Shown in pieces: positions 1 to 5,653 of a stretch of DNA of 5,653 bases. This stretch comes from Phycisphaeraceae bacterium (GTDB taxonomy: Bacteria; Planctomycetota; Phycisphaerae; Phycisphaerales; Zrk34): contig JANQJT010000240.1 in assembly GCA_028281485.1 (NCBI GenBank), positions 1 through 5,653 of the forward strand, in the 5' to 3' direction. Within the stretch, counting starts at the first letter, position 1; every line of letters starts with the position of its first letter. The notes under the pieces were generated by a model that did no database searches, was not told where the DNA came from, and saw only the letters and a list, made by a program, of their open reading frames with translations. The translations under genes were made by a program, and so were the position numbers.

Positions 1-128
1 CCTTTGCGCCGATGGAATCCAAGCTCTTGATCTCGCGCGTAGCGATCGCGACCTTCGCAAGATCAAGCTCGTCATCGGTTGGACCCCCGCAGGCCAACCG
101 ACGCCGATCGTTTCGTCACAGATGGACC
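1..128. other. Left-edge stretch with no confident gene
   Basis: This is the flank beyond the beta-galactosidase stop codon. Three partial readings are possible and none is convincing. On the minus strand an open frame from a TTG at 97 to the left edge gives a protein-like acidic stretch (PTDDELDLAKVAIATREIK), but it has no ATG, GTG or Shine-Dalgarno sequence. On the plus strand one frame is open from base 2 to a TGA at 179-181, which would overlap the end of the beta-galactosidase gene. Another plus-strand frame stops with TGA at 28-30. The edge cuts off whatever lies to the left, so I cannot choose between a downstream minus-strand gene and the tail of a convergent plus-strand gene. Confidence 0.3.
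75..101. repeat. Perfect 8-bp inverted repeat 3' of the beta-galactosidase gene
   Basis: TCGGTTGG (75-82) and CCAACCGA (94-101) are exact reverse complements around an 11-base loop. It lies 28 bases beyond the stop codon of the minus-strand beta-galactosidase gene, where a terminator or 3'-end-stabilising hairpin would be expected. Neither strand has a T-run after the stem, so it is not a standard intrinsic terminator. A role in mRNA 3'-end protection or in factor-assisted termination is inference. Confidence 0.4.
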
Positions 129-2498
129 TTACTGCTTGGGCACCACCAGGCCGTCACCCACGTAAATCCGGAAGTCCTTGATCCGACCGCCCGCGTTCAC
201 GTCGCCACCCGGACGCGGCACGTAACGGAACCCCGCGATCGTCTCTTCCTTGCCCAGGCCGATCACCAGGTGGTGCGGGTGCTTCGGCTGGGCGCCGTCC
301 CACTGGGTGTGCCAGAAGTTCGCGGTCTGTCCGTCGATCGCGTTCTCAGCCGTGCCGTCCTCGCCGACGCGCTCCTCGCTGCTGACGTAAGCGATCGTCC
401 ACGTCGACCGGTCGATGTTCCGACCACGCGCGTCAATCAGGTCCAGCTCCGCCGCACCCGCAAACTCGCGGTTGCCGAACGCGTTCAGGCTCTCCAGGCA
501 GAAGAACTCGCCCGACACCGGCTTGGCAAACTTCACCACCTGCACCTGGTCGCCGGACTTGAACGCGCCTTCGTGCGCCGGCTTCACGCCCTCCAGCACC
601 AGCTTCACATCCGCGCGACGCGAGCCGCCGAAGTTCTTCTCCGGGCGCAACTCGTTGAGATTCGGCTCGGTCAGACCCGCGATCACAGGCTCGTCCGGCC
701 CGATCAGGTCGAAGATCACGATCTCGTTGTCACCCTCGTTTAGCCACGGACCGGGGATGTACATCGTCTGCGTCGGACCGATGTTCCAGAACCGGCCGAT
801 GCATCGGCCGTTCACCCACACGATCCCCTTACCCCACGGACGCAGGTTCAGGAACGTGTCGTGTGCCCGATCAACGCTGAACGTGCCGCGATAGAACGCC
901 GCGGCTTCGGTAGACCCCGACGAAGAAAGCGGTCGGTACTTCAAGCCATCCAACATCCCAGCCGTCATCGGCAGCTGGAAATGCTCCCAACGCTTCAATT
1001 CGATCTCACGCGATCCCATCGTCAGCACCCCCGGCCCGTGCAGGCCCTTGCGATCGTGAATCTGCTGACCGAAGTTCACGCGACCCATCGTGTAGATCAG
1101 GATGTCCAGTTGCGTCGGCTCGGTCCGCGCCGGAACGCTGACCTTGTAGCGCTGCGCCCGTCGGTCGAACACGCCGACTTCCTCGCCGCCCAGCAGCACC
1201 CAACCGAAGTCGTGCGCCGCGGTGACCGACAGCTTGCCCGCCGGACCCGCCGGCAGTGTCGTGCGATACACCACCACACCAAACGCCTGGTCCAGCTGCT
1301 CATACGTCTTCAACTCAGACTTCTGGCGACCCGCCGGGAGGTTCTCAAACACCGGCGCACGCTCGGTCAGCTCGAACGCGTCGATCGTCATCACCGGATT
1401 GTTCGCCGCCGGCTCGGGGATCGTCTCACCCGGCAGCAGGTATCGGCTCATCAACTCGCGCGCCGCGAAGAACTTCTTCGTCGTCCAACCCGCCTCGCTG
1501 ATCGGCGCATCGTAGTCGTAGCTCGACGTGTCCGGCTTGAACGGACGATCCGCCCCCGCCCACAAACCAAACGTCGATCCGCCGTGCGCCATGTAGATGC
1601 TGAACGACGCGTCGTTCTCGAGCATGTACTCGATGTCCGCCAGGTACTGCTTCAAATTGCCGTAGTGGTGCGGGTTGCCCCAGGTATCAAACCAACCGGG
1701 ATAGAACTCGCCGCTCATCAGCGGCCCGTCCTTGCGGATCTCCCGCAACCGACGGAACGCCTCGCGCGGATTGCTGCCGAAGTTCACCACGGGGAACAGG
1801 TCGTCGCGGTGCCCCCGACGCAGGTGCCAGATCGGGTTGCACGCAAACAGCGGCACATCGAACCCCGCGTCCAGGAAGACCCGGCGCAGCTCGCCCATGT
1901 ATTCCGCGTCGTCGCTGTAGAAGCCGTACTCGTTCTCCACCTGCACCATCAGGATCGGTCCGCCGCGCGTCACCTGCAGGTCGCCGAACACCCGGCCGAC
2001 CTCCTTGATGTACTCGCGCGCCTCCTTCATAAAACGCGGGTCGCGGCTGCGCAGCGCGATGTCGTCGTGCTTGAGCAACCACCAAGGCAACCCACCCATC
2101 TCCCACTCGCTGCACACGTAAGGCCCCGGCCGAAGCAAAACCCAAAGCCCCTCTTCCTGCGCGATCCGGCAGAACTCCGCCAGGTCCGCCTGGCCTTCCC
2201 ACGCAAACGTGCCGTTCTCACGCTCGTGGTAGTTCCAGAACACGTACACGCTGACCGTGTTCAACCCCATCGCCTTGCACAACTGCAGGCGGTGTCGCCA
2301 GTACTCTTTCGGCACGCGCGTCGGGTGAATCTCACCACAACGCAACACCATCTTCTTGCCGTCCAGCAGGAAGTGCTCGCTGCCGATCTTGAACGTGTGC
2401 TTGCCCGTCGTCGGCGTCTGCGCCTGCGCGGACGTGCCGCACCCGATCATCATCAACACCGAGGCCAACGCCAGGCCCCATCGCTTTGTCATGGTCAT
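129..2498 (-). CDS. Exported glycoside hydrolase family 35 beta-galactosidase
   Basis: A 789-residue retaining beta-galactosidase that releases terminal beta-linked galactose from oligo- or polysaccharides outside the cytoplasm. Residues 1-26 form a signal peptide: K/R, a hydrophobic run at 7-19, then either a lipobox-like MIGC with Cys20 or an AQA cleavage site at 24-26. The GH35 TIM barrel starts near 36, with LRCGEIHPTRVP at 52-63, YVFWNYHE at 85-92 and RPGPYVCSEWE from 123. The family signature GGPILMVQVENEYG (179-192) holds the acid/base Glu190, and SGEFYPGWFDTWG holds the nucleophile Glu264. Galactose-binding jelly rolls follow at about 395-605 (YEQLD; NLRPWGKGIVWVNG at 551-564). A discoidin-like module occupies about 637-789. 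The frame stays open upstream to an ATG at 2630, but ATG 2498 places the signal peptide at the N-terminus; ATG 2492 is equally possible. The Shine-Dalgarno sequence is weak. Family assignment is firm; the natural substrate is unknown. Confidence 0.95.
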   Translation of the reverse strand: MTMTKRWGLALASVLMMIGCGTSAQAQTPTTGKHTFKIGSEHFLLDGKKMVLRCGEIHPTRVPKEYWRHRLQLCKAMGLNTVSVYVFWNYHERENGTFAWEGQADLAEFCRIAQEEGLWVLLRPGPYVCSEWEMGGLPWWLLKHDDIALRSRDPRFMKEAREYIKEVGRVFGDLQVTRGGPILMVQVENEYGFYSDDAEYMGELRRVFLDAGFDVPLFACNPIWHLRRGHRDDLFPVVNFGSNPREAFRRLREIRKDGPLMSGEFYPGWFDTWGNPHHYGNLKQYLADIEYMLENDASFSIYMAHGGSTFGLWAGADRPFKPDTSSYDYDAPISEAGWTTKKFFAARELMSRYLLPGETIPEPAANNPVMTIDAFELTERAPVFENLPAGRQKSELKTYEQLDQAFGVVVYRTTLPAGPAGKLSVTAAHDFGWVLLGGEEVGVFDRRAQRYKVSVPARTEPTQLDILIYTMGRVNFGQQIHDRKGLHGPGVLTMGSREIELKRWEHFQLPMTAGMLDGLKYRPLSSSGSTEAAAFYRGTFSVDRAHDTFLNLRPWGKGIVWVNGRCIGRFWNIGPTQTMYIPGPWLNEGDNEIVIFDLIGPDEPVIAGLTEPNLNELRPEKNFGGSRRADVKLVLEGVKPAHEGAFKSGDQVQVVKFAKPVSGEFFCLESLNAFGNREFAGAAELDLIDARGRNIDRSTWTIAYVSSEERVGEDGTAENAIDGQTANFWHTQWDGAQPKHPHHLVIGLGKEETIAGFRYVPRPGGDVNAGGRIKDFRIYVGDGLVVPKQ

Positions 2499-2538
2499 CG
2501 CTATGCTCTGCTTTCTTGTAAGGCGAACGAGTCGGAAC

Positions 2539-2544
2539 AGTGTA
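2539..2544 (-). promoter_or_regulatory. Candidate -10 box for the beta-galactosidase gene
   Basis: Read on the minus strand, this is TACACT, matching TATAAT at four of six positions including the first two and the last. It would start transcription near 2532 and leave a leader of about 34 bases before ATG 2498. No good -35 lies at 17 bases. The nearest match, GTGACA (five of six to TTGACA, at 2568-2573), is 23 bases away, which is too far for a standard sigma-70 promoter. An activator-dependent promoter is possible. Confidence 0.35.
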
Positions 2545-2619
2545 GCGTCCCACGGCTCACCCGCACCTGTCACAGCCCATTGGAGTTGTCGTACCCGATA
2601 CACCGCAACAGACGCCCCA

Positions 2620-2650
2620 GCGACAAACATCTGTCGCCGATCGGTCGATC
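2620..2650. promoter_or_regulatory. Paired inverted repeats, possible operator
   Basis: GCGACA (2620-2625) and TGTCGC (2632-2637) are exact reverse complements with a 6-base spacer. One base later GATCG (2639-2643) and CGATC (2646-2650) form a second inverted repeat around GT. Both sit in the 241-bp divergent control region, about 75-105 bases upstream of the candidate beta-galactosidase -10 box and 90-120 bases upstream of gatC. Their symmetry and position fit binding by a dimeric regulator, but no regulator gene lies in the window and I do not recognise the motif. Confidence 0.35.
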
Positions 2651-2671
2651 CATCGCACTTTCAACCGACCC

Positions 2672-2681
2672 TTTGCGCAAA
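2672..2681. promoter_or_regulatory. 10-bp perfect palindrome TTTGCGCAAA
   Basis: A perfect palindrome centred on CG, flanked by C and A, in the divergent region between the beta-galactosidase gene and gatC. A central CG within an even palindrome is typical of LacI-family operators, which often control carbohydrate genes such as GH35 enzymes. The assignment is inference from shape alone; short palindromes also arise by chance. Confidence 0.3.
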
Positions 2682-2700
2682 AACGCCCCTGCCGGCCTGC

Positions 2701-2730
2701 GTGGCATCATCGCCCCCACCCCGCTACCCT
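2701..2730 (+). promoter_or_regulatory. Candidate promoter for gatCA giving a nearly leaderless mRNA
   Basis: GTGGCA (2701-2706; four of six to TTGACA) and TACCCT (2725-2730; T, A and final T conserved) are separated by 18 bases. Transcription would then begin near 2737, about three bases before the gatC ATG at 2740. No purine-rich Shine-Dalgarno sequence precedes that ATG (GCTACCCTATTGGCCCC), which fits a leaderless or SD-independent start. Both boxes are weak matches. Confidence 0.3.
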
Positions 2731-2739
2731 ATTGGCCCC

Positions 2740-3048
2740 ATGAGCGAGAAACTCACCGATCAACAGGTCCGACACGTCGCCAAGCTCTCACGCTTGAAGC
2801 TGTCGGATAAACAAATCCACTTCTTCGCCGAGCAGCTCTCCCACGTGCTCGGCTACATCGACAAGCTCTCCGAACTCGACGTCGAAAACGTCCAGCCCAT
2901 GGCACACCCCACCGACATGACCAACAAGCTCCGCCCCGACACCCCCCCGCCCGGCATGCCCGTCGACGCGGCCCTGGCCAACGCCCCCGCCTCCGACCCC
3001 CCGTTCTTCAAGGTCCCCAAGGTCCTCGGCGAAGGGAGCGGCGCATGA
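2740..3048 (+). CDS. gatC: Asp-tRNA(Asn)/Glu-tRNA(Gln) amidotransferase subunit C
   Basis: A 102-residue GatC, about the usual length of 95-100. GatC wraps around GatA and GatB and stabilises the cytoplasmic complex that converts Glu-tRNA(Gln), and often Asp-tRNA(Asn), to the amidated forms. The N-terminal helical part carries the family pattern VRHVAKLSRLKLSD (10-23) and the LGYIDKLSELD helix (37-47). It is followed by VQPMAHP (51-57), LRPDTP (64-69) and the conserved tail FFKVPKVL (89-96). The ATG at 2740 gives the standard N-terminus MSEKLTDQQVRHVAKL; the longer upstream frame is not GatC-like. It lacks a visible Shine-Dalgarno sequence. Its stop overlaps the gatA start by ATGA, so the two are co-translated. 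Confidence 0.96.
   Translation: MSEKLTDQQVRHVAKLSRLKLSDKQIHFFAEQLSHVLGYIDKLSELDVENVQPMAHPTDMTNKLRPDTPPPGMPVDAALANAPASDPPFFKVPKVLGEGSGA
3031..3038 (+). promoter_or_regulatory. Ribosome binding site of gatA
   Basis: GAAGGGAG lies six bases before the gatA ATG, inside the last codons of gatC. It contrasts with gatC, which has no such element, and supports 3045 as the gatA start. Confidence 0.7.
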
Positions 3049-4526
3049 GCTTCGATCCCGTCACCGCCTCCGCCGCCGACATCAAGGACGCCATCGCCGC
3101 AGGCGATCTGACCGCAACAGATGTCACGCGCGCCTACCTCGACCGCATCGAGTCGCTCAATCCTTCCTTGAACGTCTACAACGAAACCTACGCCAACCGC
3201 GCCACCGAGCGCGCCGCCGCTGTCGACGCCGGCCAAGTCACAGGCCCCCTCGCCGGCGTGCCCATCGCACTCAAGGACAACCTCGCCACCACCTACGGCC
3301 ACACCACCTGCTCCTCCAAAATCCTCTCCGGTTTCCAGGCGCCCTACACCGCCACCACCGTCGAAAAACTCGAAGCCGCCGGCGCCATCGTCCTCGGCAA
3401 GACCAACCTCGACGAGTTCGCCATGGGCTCGTCCACCGAGAACTCCGGCTTCCAACCCACACGCAATCCCTGGGACACCCAGCGCGTGCCCGGCGGCTCG
3501 TCCGGCGGCAGCGCCGCAGCCGTCGCCGCAGACCTCGCCGCCGCCTCGTTCGGCTCCGACACCGGCGGGTCCATCCGCCAACCCGCAGCGCTCTGCGGCG
3601 TCATCGGGCTCAAGCCCACCTACGGCCTGATCTCACGCTTCGGCCTCGTCGCCTTCGCCAGCAGCCTCGACCAGATCGGCCCCTTCACACACACCGTCAC
3701 CGACACCGCCCTCATGCTCAACGCCATCGCCGGGCACGACCCGCGCGACTCCACCTCCGCCGACCTCAACACGTCCGGCCCCATCCCCGACTACACCGCC
3801 CAACTCGACACACCCATCGAGGACCTCCGCATCGGCGTCGCCAAGCAGTACATGGGCGAGGGCAACGACCCCGCCGTCACCGCCGCCATGCAAAAGGTCA
3901 TCGAAACCTACACCGACCGCGGCGCAACAATCGTCGAAGTCGACCTGCCCCACACCGATTACGGCATCCCCACCTACTACATCGTCGCCACCGCCGAGGC
4001 CTCCAGTAACCTCGCCCGTTACGACGGCGTCCACTACGGACACCGCACCGAAAACCCCGAAGACCTGATCGACCTCTACGCCGCCAGCCGCGCCGAGGGC
4101 TTCGGCGACGAGGTCAAACGCCGCATCATGCTCGGCACCTACGCCCTGTCGTCCGGCTACTACGACGCCTACTACCTCCGCGCCCTCAAGGTCCGTCGCC
4201 TGATCAAGAACGACTTCGACACCGCCTTCCAGTCCTGCCACGCCATCGTCTGCCCCACCACCACCGGCCCCGCCTTCCGCGTCGGCGACAAGACCGACGA
4301 CCCCCTCGAGATGTATCTCAACGACGTCTACACCGTCAACGCCAACCTCGCCGGCATCCCCGGCATCTCCATCCCCGCCGGCCACACCACCGTCGACGGC
4401 AAGACCCTGCCGCTGGGCTTCCAGCTGCTCGGCCCCACCTTCAGCGAATCCCTGCTGCTCAGGGCCGCCCGGATGTACGAAACCGAGCACGCCCACGTGG
4501 CCACCAGACCCGCCCAGATCGCCTGA
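3045..4526 (+). CDS. gatA: Asp-tRNA(Asn)/Glu-tRNA(Gln) amidotransferase subunit A
   Basis: A 493-residue amidase-signature enzyme, full length for GatA. It hydrolyses glutamine and supplies ammonia to the GatB active site for transamidation of misacylated tRNA. The Ser-cisSer-Lys triad is intact: Lys77 in IALKDN, Ser152 in GGSSGGSAAA, Ser176 in DTGGSIRQP. The spacings (75 and 24) equal those of characterised amidase-signature enzymes. GatA-type features include GVIGLKPTYGLISRFG (185-200), YYIVATAEASSNLARYDG (311-328), KRRIMLGTY (358-366) and NDVYT (426-430). Tyr311, Arg360 and Asp427 are the likely glutamine-binding residues by position. The start overlaps the gatC stop (ATGA) and has a good Shine-Dalgarno sequence. 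Third codon positions are overwhelmingly C. gatB does not follow; the next 418 bases lack a conventional gene. Confidence 0.98.
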   Translation: MSFDPVTASAADIKDAIAAGDLTATDVTRAYLDRIESLNPSLNVYNETYANRATERAAAVDAGQVTGPLAGVPIALKDNLATTYGHTTCSSKILSGFQAPYTATTVEKLEAAGAIVLGKTNLDEFAMGSSTENSGFQPTRNPWDTQRVPGGSSGGSAAAVAADLAAASFGSDTGGSIRQPAALCGVIGLKPTYGLISRFGLVAFASSLDQIGPFTHTVTDTALMLNAIAGHDPRDSTSADLNTSGPIPDYTAQLDTPIEDLRIGVAKQYMGEGNDPAVTAAMQKVIETYTDRGATIVEVDLPHTDYGIPTYYIVATAEASSNLARYDGVHYGHRTENPEDLIDLYAASRAEGFGDEVKRRIMLGTYALSSGYYDAYYLRALKVRRLIKNDFDTAFQSCHAIVCPTTTGPAFRVGDKTDDPLEMYLNDVYTVNANLAGIPGISIPAGHTTVDGKTLPLGFQLLGPTFSESLLLRAARMYETEHAHVATRPAQIA

Positions 4527-4544
4527 ATTCCGATAATAAACGCA

Positions 4545-4573
4545 CAGACTCTTGCAAAATCGGCGACTATAAT
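4545..4573 (+). promoter_or_regulatory. Promoter candidate of an orphan transcription unit
   Basis: A perfect TATAAT lies at 4568-4573, and 17 bases upstream is CAGACT (4545-4550), which shares the central GAC of TTGACA. Transcription would start near 4580. It begins only 18 bases after the gatA stop, points away from gatA, and is the best sigma-70-like -10 box noticed in the window. TTGCAA at 4552 is only 10 bases from the -10 box and is not a usable -35. Confidence 0.55.
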
Positions 4574-4612
4574 GCCTCAGCCGAACCGCTATAAGCGCAC
4601 AGGCGTATTTCC

Positions 4613-4619
4613 GAGGTGG
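4613..4619 (+). promoter_or_regulatory. Shine-Dalgarno-like element before the 24-codon frame
   Basis: GAGGTGG contains AGGTGG (4614-4619), five of six matches to AGGAGG, six bases before the ATG at 4626. This is what makes the small frame that follows worth listing, since gatC and the beta-galactosidase gene in the same window have weaker or no such signal. Confidence 0.45.
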
Positions 4620-4625
4620 ACACGA

Positions 4626-4700
4626 ATGAACGCGATCCGGAGCGAGGAAAGCAAAAAAACGATTAAAATCGAAGCGTTATTCTTGCTATGGACATGTTAA
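4626..4700 (+). CDS. Possible 24-residue small protein, unknown function
   Basis: The open frame runs from ATG 4626 to TAA 4698-4700. The peptide begins MNAIRSEESKKTIK, a charged half, and ends ALFLLWTC, a short hydrophobic half with a C-terminal cysteine. It has a candidate promoter 53 bases upstream, an SD-like AGGTGG at proper spacing and a terminator 125 bases downstream. I do not recognise it. Codons such as AAA, ATT, TTA and CTA are unlike the C- or G-ending codons of the flanking genes, which argues either for a foreign or young sequence or for the frame being a chance opening inside a structured RNA. The hydrophobic end is too short to be a clear membrane span. No downstream plus-strand gene is present for it to act on as a leader peptide. 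Confidence 0.35.
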   Translation: MNAIRSEESKKTIKIEALFLLWTC

Positions 4701-4759
4701 ACTAGTAAAAAAGAGACAGATGCAACCCAGCCAAGGGGGCTGAAAACGGCAATTGTCAC

Positions 4760-4797
4760 AAAAAACTAACCGTTCGCGGCGGCTGACGCCGATAACG
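4760..4797 (-). terminator. Possible terminator of glyA
   Basis: On the minus strand a hairpin (CGTT, a 2x2 internal loop, CGGCG, loop TCAGC, CGCCG, AACG; bases 4797 to 4771) is followed five bases later by six Ts (4765-4760). It lies about 150 bases beyond the glyA stop. The gap between stem and T-run makes it imperfect. The same bases also form the alternative hairpins of the plus-strand transcript. Confidence 0.35.
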
Positions 4798-4824
4798 CTA
4801 CCTAGATCATCTTTCTCCCCTCCG

Positions 4825-4858
4825 CCCCGTTAGTGCCTTGCGTACTAGCGGGGTTTTT
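4825..4858 (+). terminator. Strong intrinsic terminator
   Basis: CCCCGTTAGT (4825-4834) pairs over ten positions, with one G-U, with ACTAGCGGGG (4844-4853) around a 9-base loop, followed at once by TTTTT (4854-4858). On the plus strand this is a textbook Rho-independent terminator. It would end the orphan transcript and any readthrough from gatCA before the convergent glyA. On the minus strand the stem is preceded, not followed, by the A/T run, so it should not terminate glyA. Confidence 0.85.
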
Positions 4859-4944
4859 AAGTCCCACTCACTATTCTTTAACGCTCGACTCCCACACGAT
4901 CGCCGCGTCGCCCCTGACACACGGTTTTCATCAACACCCTCAAC
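4859..4944. other. Spacer between the terminator and the glyA stop
   Basis: I see no gene, repeat or regulatory motif here. On the minus strand this would be the first part of the glyA 3' untranslated region. Confidence 0.5.
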
Positions 4945-5653
4945 TCAGTGTGGCATCGGGAATTGCGTGCACAGCGTGACGACCTCGCTACGCACCTGCT
5001 CAGCGACCGACTCGTCGCCGCCGCTGCGCAACACCCGGTCGATCAGTTCCGCCGCCTGGTCGATCTGTTCTTCCTTGAAGCCGCGCGTCGTCAACGCCGG
5101 CGTACCCAGACGCACGCCGCTGGTCACCATCGGGCTCCGCTCGTCCTGCATCACCGTGTTCTTGTTGGTGATGATCCCCGCATTCTCCAGCCAGCCCGCC
5201 GCGTCGCGACCGGTCAGCTCCGTGTCCGTCCGGCGCAGGTCGATCAGCACCAGGTGATTCTCCGTGCCGTTGCTCGAGATCCCCCAGTCGCGATCCATCA
5301 GCCCCTTCGCCAGCGCCTTGCCGTTGGCAACCACCTGCTCGGCGTACGTCTTGAACTCCGGCTTCAACGCCTCGCCAAAGCACACCGCCTTGCCCGCGAT
5401 CACGTGCATCAGCGGCCCGCCCTGCGTGCCGGGGAACACCGCCTTGTCCACCTTCTTAGCGATCTCTTCGTTGTTCGTCAGGATCAGCCCACCGCGCGGC
5501 CCGCGCAGCGTCTTGTGCGTCGTCGTCGTCACGATGTCGCAGTGCGGGAACGGCGACGGATGCGAACCGCCGGCCACCAGGCCCGCGATGTGCGCGATGT
5601 CCGCCATCAGAATCGCCCCGCACGCGTCGGCGATCGCACGGAAACGGGCGAAA
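4945..5653 (-). CDS. glyA: Serine hydroxymethyltransferase, C-terminal part
   Basis: The last 235 residues of SHMT are visible; about 182 N-terminal residues lie beyond the right edge, judged by alignment to the 417-residue E. coli enzyme. This PLP enzyme interconverts serine and glycine with tetrahydrofolate and feeds the one-carbon pool in the cytoplasm. Visible residues start FARFRAIADACGAIL and continue with MADIAHIAGLVAGG, where Asp18 and His21 of the fragment match E. coli Asp200 and His203 (cofactor contacts). The PLP lysine is Lys47 in TTTTHKTLRGPRGG (E. coli Lys229), and the carboxylate-binding arginine is Arg181 in SGVRLGTPA (E. coli Arg363). The spacings of 26 and 134 residues are identical to E. 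coli. The frame is intact up to TGA at 4945-4947 and the C-terminus is of normal length. Its promoter and start are not in the window. The ATG at 5605-5607 is internal, not the start. Confidence 0.97.
   Translation of the reverse strand, partial: FARFRAIADACGAILMADIAHIAGLVAGGSHPSPFPHCDIVTTTTHKTLRGPRGGLILTNNEEIAKKVDKAVFPGTQGGPLMHVIAGKAVCFGEALKPEFKTYAEQVVANGKALAKGLMDRDWGISSNGTENHLVLIDLRRTDTELTGRDAAGWLENAGIITNKNTVMQDERSPMVTSGVRLGTPALTTRGFKEEQIDQAAELIDRVLRSGGDESVAEQVRSEVVTLCTQFPMPH

Larger units (their letters stand above)
4580..4858 (+). ncRNA. Orphan transcript of about 280 nt, structured, unidentified
   Basis: The unit is bounded by the TATAAT promoter and the intrinsic terminator. After the small frame it contains a CAGCC/GGCTG hairpin (4727-4741) and two mutually exclusive pairings. 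AACGG (4745-4749) can pair with CCGTT (4770-4774). Alternatively CGTT (4771-4774) pairs with AACG (4794-4797), enclosing a CGGCG/CGCCG stem with a 5-base loop. In addition ACTAAC (4765-4770) can pair with GTTAGT, the inner part of the 5' arm of the terminator. I compared it by eye with tmRNA, RNase P RNA, SRP RNA and T-box consensus pieces and found no real match. It could be a small mRNA, a regulatory RNA, or the processed 3' end of gatCA. Confidence 0.35.

Overview
The window looks like chromosomal DNA from a GC-rich bacterium, most likely a planctomycete of the Phycisphaerae type. This is inferred from three things: a secreted multidomain GH35 beta-galactosidase with a C-terminal discoidin-like module of a kind common in marine polysaccharide degraders, the style of the GatC/GatA proteins, and weak or absent Shine-Dalgarno sequences at two of the visible starts. 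No rRNA or lineage-diagnostic marker is present, so the taxonomic call is only moderately secure. No tRNA, rRNA, CRISPR array, insertion sequence or phage gene is visible.

Layout. Bases 1-128 hold no gene I can call; they contain a perfect 8-bp hairpin just beyond the beta-galactosidase stop. Bases 129-2498 (minus) encode an exported GH35 beta-galactosidase. Bases 2499-2739 are a divergent control region with several inverted repeats and weak promoter elements for both sides. Bases 2740-3048 (gatC) and 3045-4526 (gatA) are plus-strand genes overlapping by ATGA. They encode two of the three subunits of the tRNA-dependent amidotransferase; gatB is not in the window. Bases 4945-5653 (minus) are the C-terminal 235 residues of serine hydroxymethyltransferase (glyA), whose 5' part lies beyond the right edge.

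The part least explained is 4527-4944, between the convergent gatA and glyA. It is clearly more AT-rich than its surroundings. It carries a perfect TATAAT -10 box, an SD-like AGGTGG, a 24-codon open frame with codon use unlike the flanking genes, mutually exclusive hairpins, and a strong plus-strand intrinsic terminator. It reads as an orphan short transcription unit of about 280 nt (a small protein gene, a structured RNA, or both) with no downstream plus-strand gene in the window for it to control. I do not recognise it.

Functionally the window mixes housekeeping (Gln-tRNA(Gln)/Asn-tRNA(Asn) synthesis; one-carbon and glycine metabolism) with a carbohydrate-degradation gene. There is no sign that these act together beyond the shared divergent promoter region of the beta-galactosidase and gatCA. 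Apart from the orphan unit, the most unusual protein feature is the C-terminal module of the beta-galactosidase, whose sequence order looks like a circularly permuted F5/8 type C (discoidin) fold.
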